Below, piece after piece: positions 55,107 to 64,000 of a DNA stretch of 64,000 nt (positions are counted from its first letter, which is position 1; every line of letters starts with the position of its first letter). Position numbers and translations under genes: made by a program. The notes under the pieces were generated by a model that saw only the letters and a list, made by a program, of their open reading frames with translations, was not told the origin of the DNA and ran no database searches. The DNA is from Euglena gracilis (lineage: Eukaryota > Euglenida > Euglenophyceae > Euglenales): the NCBI GenBank assembly GCA_039621445.1, contig CP154956.1:87612482-87676481 (forward strand), given 5' to 3'.

Positions 55107-55249
55107 GCACAGCTCGCTGCGTCCAGGCCGGGCGGGGGCTCCACATCTCGTTCCACTACGTCCGCCTCATGGGAGGGCAGCTGCAGGTGCAGTCCACCCC
55201 GGCGGCCACCACGTTCTGGTTCAACATCGAGGCCGCACCATTGCTTACT
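55107..55249 (+). CDS. Exon: HATPase G2-box and C-terminal strands
   Basis: TTGCCCTGCGCTCAG opens an exon reading TARCVQAGRGLHISFHYVRL, MGGQLQVQSTP and TFWFNIEA. GRGLHIS stands where G2-box GTGLGLxIS is expected, LMGG-L-V-S is the classic following helix-strand, and the TFWFNI strand closes the domain. The first G-box glycines are partly altered (GRGL). Right edge is either GTTTGT at 55250 or a GC donor a few bases earlier, the latter keeping phase with 56145. Confidence 0.88.
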
Positions 55250-56144
55250 GTTTGTCCCCCCCCCCTCGGCACCCACCAGGATGAGTGAATGGCTGCTTTT
55301 GGGGCTCCGGACCTTCCTGGGGGAAGGCAGCCAGTAATGGCCAAGAGTGGCCTACCTGGCGACAGAAGCACAAGAACAAAAATTAACAATTTTTGGGGTT
55401 TATTTTTTTAGGGTTTTCCTCAATTTCTGCTGGGAAACAATTTTGGACTAAGAGAAATTACGCACCCAGATTTTACCTGATACCAAAGTTTTCGTCAATC
55501 TTTTGCCATTTTGAAATTATATATTTCAAAATGCCATTTTGAAATTTTTTTGAAATTATATATTACCAGAACCATCACAACATGCTCCCAGGGTTGCGGT
55601 GGTCATGTTTTTGGACCTTTTTGTCAGAAAAGGTGTGAATAGCGGCCCAAAACATACACCATTGCTGCAAAATGACAAAAAAAATGTGAAAGCTTTCCAG
55701 GTCCCCTCCAGCAGGAGTGTATTGATTCCCAAAACCGCGATTTCTGCAATTTTCCCGCAATTTTTCTGAAGGCCTCCAGTATCAATTTCCCCACCCCCTT
55801 TTAATTCCCGAGAGCTTGTAAGGGTCAGGCCAGTGAAATTGTCAGGGTCCCAGGCACTGGTCAACCTGTCAGTTGACAGTTCCCCGGGGGGGAGGGGTGA
55901 TTGAAATGAACAGATTGTTATTTTCAAAAAAGTGGGTGTTGTATTTTTTACTGTCTTTTTTACACGATTGTCTGGTGTGTGTGCGTAAATGTTGGAACAC
56001 CTGAGAAATAGCTGCTGGGGGGGGGGGTGTTCAGGGATGCCAAAACTCCACACACCTGGTATCACGACACAGCTGGGCGACTGTGACATTGCACATATTT
56101 CAGATTTTTTGAAAGAAGAGAGGGACCGGACCCCCTCTCCCCAG

Positions 56145-56256
56145 GTCAGTACACAGGGGTGTGGTTGCGACGGAGGTCGTCCGCCACCGGGACAGCGCCA
56201 GCTCAGACACGGGGATGGAGGGGGCGGCTACGCAGAGCAACTTCGCTCGTCCCGGC
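56145..56256 (+). CDS. Candidate exon: linker after kinase domain
   Basis: CCCCCTCTCCCCAG precedes VVATEVVRHRDSASSDTGME and GAATQSNFARPG, ending at GTGCAA in phase 0 as the next exon needs. Ser/Asp-rich composition is typical of linkers between kinase core and receiver. GC3 bias supports coding. No domain is recognised. Confidence 0.55.
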
Positions 56257-56834
56257 GTGCAATCGACGGGGGAACCCCCGCAATGAGCCATCAGGACAGC
56301 TGTACATGAGCCGGGCCGGGAGCCAGAACTCCATCTGGTTTGCAGGATACCCCCTTTTGCTGAACGTGGCAGCCTTCACCCCTGGCCTTCCCCCTGTACT
56401 TTGAAATTGACCAGGAATGGCACGTTGCAGTCCTCTCAAATGAGTTTAGCAACAGTTCCGCAATGAAGATGTGCGCAGATGTCATGTTATTTATCCGTTA
56501 AAAATCGTTGTAATAATGTAATTGATATCGTGAATATATTTAATATATTTGCATGGATTTTCTTGCGAATCGCTCTTTTTTTGTCTGCGCCTATTCTACA
56601 GGTGTTGTGGGAAATTTACCAATGGCACAGCTCTGTGGGCTGCTTAGCTTCGTGTCCAGCTGTGGAACATAAAAAATGTCAAGCTTGTGAAAACATCTGA
56701 ATGGAGGTGGATCAATAAGTTCATAAGTTATTGGGGTTCTGGCAGTTGGACAATTTTTGAGTGTTCCAAAATCATATTTATATCCAGAATTTACGAGAAG
56801 AGAGATCTCTGCAATCCGCCTTCCAGTTTCTGAG

Positions 56835-56997
56835 GTTGGTGTTGGTGGCAGTTACCGTGTTACACGGCCGCATCCGCAACTGGTTTGCGGGGACGCCAGC
56901 ATCGCAGCCTCCACCAGTAGCCTGTGGTCCGGGTGGCTGCAGCAGGGCAGCAGCTGGGACACCAGCAGCAGCCAGGCGCCCCTGTGGAGTGCCTTCC
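56835..56997 (+). CDS. Candidate exon: Ser/Trp-rich linker
   Basis: Frame reads [20 protein letters not shown], then [20 protein letters not shown] and SAF. Edges are CCAGTTTCTGAG and CC/GTGCCA. Entering phase 0 and leaving phase 1 agrees with both neighbours. Low-complexity Ser/Gln content suggests a disordered linker. A (TA)n array begins 60 bases downstream. Confidence 0.6.
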
Positions 56998-57050
56998 GTG
57001 CCATCATCCACAGCCCAAGAATCTTTTCCACTTCACTGGCAAAACCACTA

Positions 57051-57052
<2 letters not shown>

Positions 57053-57124
<72 letters not shown>

Positions 57125-57172
57125 TATATACATATATATATACATATATATACATATATATATATATATATA
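57053..57172. repeat. (TA)n and (TATACA)n array
   Basis: About 30 TA units followed by TATATACATA units. Confidence 0.97.
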
Positions 57173-58175
57173 ATGCCAGTATTGAGCATGAAAGCAAAGA
57201 TATTGAAAGGAGAGTTGACAATTGCCAAACGTCCAATTCTCTGGCTGCGTTTGCTGGTTTGGTTTTCTCGTTCTTTTCTGCCACAAGGTAAGTTCTCCGC
57301 ATCCGCTCGTCCAACCCATTTTCAGCGAGGGCTACAGCCAAAGCCAGACGACAGCCTTTTCCAGCCAGCCCGAATTTTCCAGGTTTGCACAATGACAATC
57401 TGGCAATGGAATTCTTTCACCACCGAAGGCGGCTTTGGAAACCGGGAAGGGGTGGGGGTGGGCTGGGGGACCCCCAGGGAAGGAGCGGTTGACCCCCACC
57501 GCCACCCCAATTGTCAAAGGGGTGGGAGGCACCCCCCACTCAAATAATTGGAGGTGCAGGTGTGTCGGAGTCATGCGGTCACATGGTCACTGGGTGACTG
57601 AGTGGTTTTTTTCAGAGTGGCTGATTCGTTTTTGGTCCAAACTTCCTCCCCCCCCGGGTTGCCAAAAAAATCACCAAAGGTGACCCAGTGCCGAAGGCAG
57701 GGTTCGATATAAGGAGGCTGTGCAGGGTTTAGGTGGGGGGTGTCCAGACTAACCCCCCACCTGCCAAGAGGGCACCTGGGACCCCCCAAAAAGGTCAAAC
57801 ATCTCCTTCCAGCGCTTCTCTTCGTGCCGAAAGTTTTTTTTTTGCATTTTTGGCTTTTTTTTTGCCCAAAAGGCCCAAAATGGCATTTTTAGCCATTTGG
57901 GGGGTCATAAGTTTTCAGCCTGGCGCTTTGCTGGAAATTGGTTACTCAGACTGCGCCATTGTTTAAACAGTTAGGTGGGGGTTCCCCTCCCCCCTGCTGG
58001 CCCCTGCTGGACCGGAAAGGGGCTTTCTCTCACAGCTTGGATGGGAAGGGCAGGGATCAAAAAAGGTTGGGTTTCTGGACCTCGGTCGAGGAAGCGCCCT
58101 CCCCGAACAAAACGTGCCAACGACCACCTTCCCCTGGCCTTGTGTCACCCCCTGTGTGCCCCCCCCCCCGCACAG

Positions 58176-58309
58176 CGCCGCCTGCCCACAGCCAGGCCAC
58201 GCCCTCCCACCGCCAGACCCTCCTCGACACGCACCTCCGCGCCAGCTTCTCCCTCGCCACCGCCTCGCCCAAGGGCCCCCGCCGCAGCCTCCCCGAGCCC
58301 CTGCCCTCA
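58176..58309 (+). CDS. Candidate exon: linker before receiver
   Basis: A C-rich acceptor ending CGCACAG opens PPAHSQATPSHRQTLLDTHL, then RASFSLATASPKGPRRSLPE. Codons are almost all GC3. Ending at CCCTCA/GTGGAG gives phase 0, which the receiver exon requires. If a later donor is used, a basic KKAKR stretch (58328-58342) would be included. The composition is that of a linker. Confidence 0.65.
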
Positions 58310-58439
58310 GTGGAGGCCGGGGCGAAGAAGGCGAAGCGGAGCTCAGGCTTCCGTCAAGAGAAGTGACCCCCAATGATCCCCTGGCAATGAACTCACTGAG
58401 GATTTCAGCTGCCGGCTAAAAATTGCCCCTGAGAACGGG

Positions 58440-59500
58440 TTGCCTGACAAATCAGCCAAGTTGTAAGTTCTCGGCAGTGGCGGGCCTTCAGTGGACATGA
58501 AAAGTCAGCCGGTTTGTGCCTAAATGACAACCTACCTGGTGCGTGACAATGGAAGGTGACCCCCCCCCCGTAATGCTGCAATCAAAGCAAAGAAAGCAAG
58601 GCAAATTTTACTCAGATACTCCGAAAATCTGAAAAATCAAGGAATTGGATTTGAGACACCAGACCTGGAAGAACTGATGAAGTGCGGTTTTTTTTGTGAG
58701 AATGTTGGCTTTTGCTTTATGCTTTGGCTTTCTAATTTCGAATCCTGGTGATGAGAAATGTTTTCTTGTCAAATAATCCAAGATAATCCAAACCAAGTTC
58801 CATTTTCCAAGGTGGTGGCATGACAATATAATATAGTAGTATATAATAATATAATAAGTGGTGATACATACAATGATACATGATAATACATAATAATATA
58901 ATTTACATAATTTTATAAGATACACAATACAATACATATACATTTACAAGGTACATAATAATATATCTTAGGTGTTGCATAAGGGAAATGTAAGTGCAAT
59001 GTATCCAGGCAAAGAAACCCTGCAATTATGCAAGTTTTCACCTGTCAACAACTGTGACATTTTTTTTGGATTTCAGTGATTTTGAGACACTGTTCAGTTC
59101 TTCATTTTGAGACAAAGATGTTGAAGGAATAAATGTCTCCATGGTGAATTGTTTTGTGTATTGAAGATTATTCAGATGGTGCAGCATGAATTTGCGCAGT
59201 CCAGGGAGCTGTGAAAAGAATTCGCACCGACACTGCACCTGTTTTGTTTTTTTTGTTGTTGTTGTTTTCGTTGTCACACCTTTACTCTCCTCAACAAGTA
59301 TAATACCATCCAATCCATCCATCCATCCATTTTTTACCACCAAAAAACTGCCCGTCGGTGGAGGAAAAATTCTCCCTCACCGCTCCAAACGATCCCAAAT
59401 GAGATTTTTTGGAATCTGTCTTGAGGTTTGGTTTGGTGAGAAAGGGAGTTTAAAAAACCCACAGTGCACATCTTGGGGCAGTTTAACTCCGCATCACCTG
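58440..59500. other. AT-rich intronic stretch, no gene seen
   Basis: ATAATATA-rich section at 58825-58960 and plain AT-rich sequence; no exon-like block was found. Confidence 0.6.
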
Positions 59501-59505
59501 AAGAT

Positions 59506-59616
59506 GAATGATGGATGGATTGATGGATGGATGGATGGATGGACAGATGGATGGATGGATGGATGGATGGATGGATGGATGGATGGATGGATGGATGGAT
59601 GGATGGATGGATGGAT
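59506..59616. repeat. (GGAT)n microsatellite
   Basis: About 27 GGAT/ATGG units. A short inverted CATC run (59310-59330) lies upstream. Confidence 0.97.
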
Positions 59617-60533
59617 TCATCACAAAAAGGAAGCCTGGTGAAGGTGCGTTTGGAGTTGTCTTGTGCCGTGGGGGAAGAAGAGTGGAAGCCCAGCCCATTC
59701 TCAGGAGCTTGCTCACAATATGCCAGAGCAATCTCCTGTCCCTGCTGAGAAGCCAGCTGCGCCATCCACCATCCCCCCTTACCCAGGGCTGAAGGGACCG
59801 CTCGATTGGGAGCTCACTGTGGAATCATAACCTTCTGTAGTTCCCCCCTCATTTTCAAACGAAACTTTCAATATTCATATGTTACATAGTTTCGGGCTGG
59901 TTGGAAAAAGGTTGCTGGCTGAATCCCCGTCTGGGGCATCACAGAGGGACTGGGCTGTGTTTGCACACAGTCCACAATTTACCGTATTTACGCATTTCAG
60001 TTTCCAGCTTCACAGTCCCCCCCCCCCCCGGTGGGGAAACTCTAACCAGGCACCTATGGCCGAACAGGGCCGTCTTTTGGAAAAAAATGCCCCAGACAGC
60101 CCAATTTCCCGGCTTGGTGGGTCATGCAGGCTGGCTGGGTGGGTGAGCGGGGTAGGATTTCCGGACTCGTGGGAACCACGCCTGTTATGTACCAGAGTAA
60201 CCGGCGCGTCGTCATGGTGAAAGAAACCCCCCTCAGTTGTGGAGCATGTCCCTGTTGATGGCCGCCGGTGGAAAACCAGTCCCGCCAGCCTCTGTTTTCT
60301 CACCATCGAAAATTGTGTCATTTTTTTTTGAAAAGCCGCCAGGAGGGGCCCGAGCTGCCGTGCACGCACACAAGGGAGGGATATGACTCCTCAGGCTCCG
60401 CGCTTTCCCCTTGTGAGGCCATGCCTTGTTCGCCGGCGGAAAAAGGCACCCAAAGTTGCCGCCCCCAAAGAAACTCGCTGCTCTTTTGCTTTGACCGGAT
60501 GGGAGTTCAGTCCTGCCCCGCCATCCCACCAAG

Positions 60534-60617
60534 TCCCCACTGATGCCCCGTGTGCTGGTGGTAGAGGACAATGTGGTGTGCCAGAAGGTGGTGTGCCACA
60601 CATTGCTGGGCTGGATG
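60534..60617 (+). CDS. Exon: receiver domain start (beta1 and acidic pair)
   Basis: Encodes SPLMPRVLVVEDNVVCQKVV and CHTLLGWM. VLVVEDN is the classic receiver beta1 with the acidic pair (Glu codon 60564-60566, Asp 60567-60569) that binds Mg. CCCACCAAG is the acceptor and ATG/GTGTGG the donor, both in phase 0, continuing in frame to the next receiver exon. Splicing here places an intron in helix alpha1. Family assignment is firm. Confidence 0.9.
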
Positions 60618-61077
60618 GTGTGGGAGTGGATTCCCGAAGACAATACAATATGCTTGGAATCGCTGTGCATTTTTTATGCGGCGGCTGTGTGTGTGTGAAA
60701 AATTTGCATTAACCTGCCCCCCCCCCAAATTTAGGACTAGAGTAAGATCCCCACCAAATTTAGGACCCGTGAAGCGCCAGGAATGGTGAAGAAGTTCCCT
60801 GAAAAATTATCAAAACTCCCAATTCAGACACAAAAATGATGGAATTTCAGTATTTTGGTGTTTTTGAAGTCAAAAAAAACATGGTAAAGTCATCTCATAC
60901 CAATTTTCACATGGCGCAAAGAGCTGAAGGAAAAATTGTACTGATGTGGGAACCCGTAAATGAAAAAGGTCTGGGTCCAGCTTGGTCAAGAAACAATCCA
61001 AAAAATTGGACCCCTCTGGGGGTTTCCAGCAACGGATCCAAAAATAAGATGTGCGGAGGGGGGTAGGTTTGGAGTAC

Positions 61078-61085
61078 TAACAACG

Positions 61086-61156
<71 letters not shown>

Positions 61157-61162
61157 AACAAT
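61078..61162. repeat. (CAA)n microsatellite
   Basis: About 26 CAA units in the intron between the first two receiver exons. Confidence 0.97.
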
Positions 61163-61423
61163 AATAATAACAAGTGCGCCATACGGCAGTGGGTATTTCT
61201 GTTAAAACAGAAATGAAGGGGTACGCTTGTTATTCCTATTCAGCTGACTGAAGTATATGGCTGTCTACTCCCTGGGCCCAACTGGTTGGCGAGCACCCAT
61301 TTAATGTGCCGCATGTGTCTCGTACCCCCCCCCCAAAATAAGACCCGGGCCAGTGGATTGAGGAGATCTTCAGCACTGAGCACACAGACGCCCGCCCAGC
61401 GGTGACCCCGGTGCCTGGACCAG

Positions 61424-61555
61424 GCGGGCCTCTCATACGCGGTGGCCCCCAATGGCAAGGTGGCGTGCGACCTGGTGGCGGCCAGCCCGGCGGGCTTTGA
61501 CGTGGTACTGATGGACCTCCGCATGCCGGTGATGGACGGCATCGCTGCCACCCGC
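61424..61555 (+). CDS. Exon: receiver domain core with phospho-acceptor Asp
   Basis: GGTGCCTGGACCAG opens [20 protein letters not shown], then [31 protein letters not shown] is the receiver signature; the Asp codon 61514-61516 is the predicted phosphorylation site. NGKVA and AATR are typical flanking motifs. The right edge is unclear: no donor directly after AATR gives the phase of the next exon, so a non-canonical donor or sequence error is possible. Confidence 0.9.
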
Positions 61556-61874
61556 CCGCGCTGGCCCTGGGGGTGCCAAACGAGCCTCCCGCCAGGGTTC
61601 CGACCTGGTGTGTGATGTGTGGAACAGGCTCGAAGCCTGCTTGATCGTTTGGGAGGCCGGTGATGTCCTGGCTATTTCTCTAGCTCTGGCGGTTCATGTG
61701 ATTATGAAATATAGAAAGTAATGTTTTCTTCATATTTCAAACAAAACATGGCCGAAATTGTAAAAATTTCACATAACTTGCTGTTTTGGAACGATGTCTT
61801 CGTCAGAACACCGGCAAATGTTTCGTTTTGTATGACATCTGACCAGGTTTATGGCGTGGGGTGTGCTTCCACAG

Positions 61875-62093
61875 CGGCAATGTGACCAGCGCGCCGCCCA
61901 ACGGCTACGCCAACAGCTGCGGTGCACGCTGCCCATCGTCGTGTTCTCGGCGGAGGTCGGCGAGGCCACCCTGGAGCAGGTCGCCCTCGCCGGGGCGACC
62001 GACCTCCTGCCGAAGCCCGCCACCCCGCGAATGGTGCTCGACATGATCTACAAGCACTGCCCCTCCCGGCCGGCAGGGGCTGCGGAGCTCTGG
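61875..62093 (+). CDS. Exon: receiver domain C-terminal half
   Basis: GTGTGCTTCCACAG opens RQCDQRAAQRLRQQLRCTLP, then IVVFSAEVGEATLEQVALAG and ATDLLPKPATPRMVLDMIYK. FSAE supplies the conserved Ser/Thr after beta4, and LLPKP the conserved Lys-Pro after beta5. Either the exon ends at TGG/GTGGAG (62094) and the gene continues, or the frame runs on to the TGA at 62124-62126 and this is the C-terminus. Both fit family structure. Confidence 0.9.
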
Positions 62094-62845
62094 GTGGAGT
62101 GGCGGAGCAGAGAGAGAACTCGATGACTGTTTTCTTCTTCGTTTTGGTCCCGCCGACCAAGCAAGTGTGCGCAGTCCCCAAATGGATTTGCCTCAATTCG
62201 CCACCATGGGTTAATTTAACACCTGCAGTACCCCTCCCCCCGGGGTTTCGAGGGTGGGTTGAGGCCGCTGCACCTCACCCCCTCCCCCTGGGATTAGGGT
62301 GTGCCATGGGTCAATGCAGCCAGACCTTTGGGTCAAGGGGTTTCAGCCAATTTGGTGTGGGTTTTGGGTGGTGGTGGGTGGATGATTCCCCTGGGGGGGA
62401 TTGTGGTCCTGCCCTGATATCGAAGCCTGGCCGCGAGGACTTTGCCACACAGCCACTGCACCACCACTGCCGCTGCACTGGTTTGCCATCACACTGCCAT
62501 CATGGGAACAAGAAACAACCTCTCCCAAATGAATGGGCGCCCACTTTCAGAGAACTGGCTTCGAGAATGGTCTTTTTGCACGCTTTTTTTATTTTTGTTT
62601 TCTTTTCATTGCTGACAGCAAACAAAGAAAAACTTTATGTACATATAATACATATGATGTCTGTATATTTTATATATTTATATTGTCTCCTGCTCAATAA
62701 TGAATGATCTGTCCCCGGGGGTCGGGTTTTGCAAACATCCACCACTTCCTGCTGTCCTCCAGCCCATCCCCTGCTGCCAGCATCCCCGCTGACCGCCTGA
62801 CACCGCAAAAATTATTTATCCCCCATCCCCCCACCCCCCAAACAG

Positions 62846-62956
62846 CAGCTCTCATGCCCCACCGTGCCTCGGGGGAGGCTATCATCCCAATGCAGGAGGC
62901 GCCATTCAAACACTCTCCCAGAGATTCCATCTTCGCACTGTTTGCGCATTGGGCTG
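62846..62956 (+). CDS. Possible exon after the receiver
   Basis: A C-rich tract ending AAACAG and a GTTGGC donor bracket 37 codons. The phase-0 reading starts QLSCPTVPRGRLSSQCRRRH, while another frame gives GEAIIPMQEAPFKHSPRDSI and FALFAHWAG. It matters only if splicing occurs at 62094. It may belong to a different gene. The minus strand is also open here. Confidence 0.3.
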
Positions 62957-63671
62957 GTTGGCTGGCCACTCATTCCTGAGATGGTATGGGATTGCCTGGA
63001 TTGGACAGGACCAGTTTTCAGTCCCACCTGTCCTGGATGGCGTTTGGACTCCCCACAGTGCTCACCAATTGGGCTGAACCTAAACCTTCCGGGGAGGGGG
63101 GTGCCTACCTGTACCTCACCTGTCTGATCAGACGTGTGGGTTTGTGTCTCTCGAAAGTTCACGTGTACCCGCCCATTGCCAGGTCCTCAGTCACTGAAAT
63201 CCCTTCATAGTACCGGCACGGCGGAGAAACCCAAGGTGATTGTTTCAGTGGTTCACACATGTCCCGGTAAAATTGCCTCTGATCCTCCATATGCAGGTAA
63301 TTTTCTCACGGCGGACGTTTTATGCGCGACAGAGCATGGATATGTCCAACCTTCTGATTTCTCACTCCGTGTTAACAGCCTTGTCGCTCCTGGAATCGGG
63401 TTATGTGGAAGGATCTTTTCCTCTCGTTTTTTTTGTTATGAGTGGAGTAGGGTTTGGACTCCAGAAATGGATCAGGCATTCTTGCTTACCGTAAAAGGCT
63501 CCCCCAAAAAAGTGATTGCCATAGCTTCTGCGTATGTTGTTCTTCGCATTTACTGTTGTTTGCTTTGGAATTGCTCAGAGATGCTTTGGTAAGGTCCTAT
63601 TTGAATTATAATATCGATATCACTTCTTTGGTGAATATTTTGGATCATGGCCCCTCCTCTTTCTCTTCCAG

Positions 63672-63806
63672 TCGCCAGTGAAGGACGCTACGAAACGACC
63701 GCTGGGCCCTTCCCCCTGCGAGGTGAGGAAATGCCTAATCCTGGGTTGCTTGCTGCAGCGCTTGCGGGGCTTTGCTGTCTGTCCATCCCGCTGCAACGCA
63801 GTGCAG
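63672..63806 (+). CDS. Possible exon near the right end
   Basis: TCCTCTTTCTCTTCCAG is among the best acceptors in the window, and GTGCAG/GTCTGG ends 45 full codons. The reading begins SPVKDATKRPLGPSPCEVRK and ends FAVCPSRCNAVQ. A GAG/GTGAGG donor at 63723 offers a shorter version. No domain is recognised. It could extend the kinase gene or start another. Confidence 0.4.
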
Positions 63807-64000
63807 GTCTGGGCAGCAGCGGGCGGAAATGCCTTTTTGTGTATTGTGTCAAACATATTTGACAAAATTGAATATGAAAAGGGTAAATGCGATGGCGTCT
63901 GGTGATGCACCACAAAATTGAGTTTCCAGTTTTTTCTTTCTTTTGCTCCCAAGGTTCGAAACCCCACCCACCCCCTCCCTCCTGAAACAGAGGGGGTCTG

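Overview
This is a low-gene-density nuclear segment of a eukaryote, most likely a protist or alga. Pieces of a hybrid sensor histidine kinase (a family absent from animals) lie far apart on the + strand as GC-rich blocks of about 45-225 bases. AT-richer, repeat-laden introns of tens of bases to about 5 kb separate them. Many blocks have a pyrimidine tract plus AG at the left edge and GT, sometimes GC, at the right edge, and codon phase is compatible across most proposed junctions. Two internal repeats carry TTAGGG-type motifs. Lineage cannot be fixed from the sequence; frequent GC donors would fit haptophytes or dinoflagellates among others.

The simplest reading is one + strand gene covering most of the window (about 5.6-63.8 kb). 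From 5.6 to 40 kb the candidate exons encode an unrecognised N-terminal region: a poly-Glu block followed by a basic block near 7.5 kb, a Cys-containing segment at 12.6 kb, and a helical segment at 37.2 kb. From 41 to 62 kb recognisable domains appear in canonical order: HisKA H-box (41.3 kb), second dimerisation helix and linker (43.1-45.1 kb), HATPase strand (48.2 kb), N-box (51.9 kb), F-box-like block (52.0 kb), G2-box region (55.1 kb), a linker (56.1-58.3 kb), and a receiver domain split over three exons (60.5, 61.4 and 61.9 kb). Two further exon-like blocks follow (62.8 and 63.7 kb). The encoded protein would autophosphorylate on His and pass phosphate to its own Asp. The N-terminal exon assignments rest on splice-site and phase logic only and are tentative.

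The introns are crowded with repeats: a non-autonomous hAT-like family with 8-bp target duplications, TA-flanked palindromic mini-elements, two copies of an inverted-repeat element with TTAGGG motifs inside (TATATG)n, many micro- and minisatellites, a pair of repeat regions about 20 kb apart studded with TGCGCAAATGCGCA palindromes, and a partial duplicate of an exon end. One minus-strand fragment at 47.3-47.8 kb resembles a CTLH-type helical protein with a frame break and may be a nested gene remnant.
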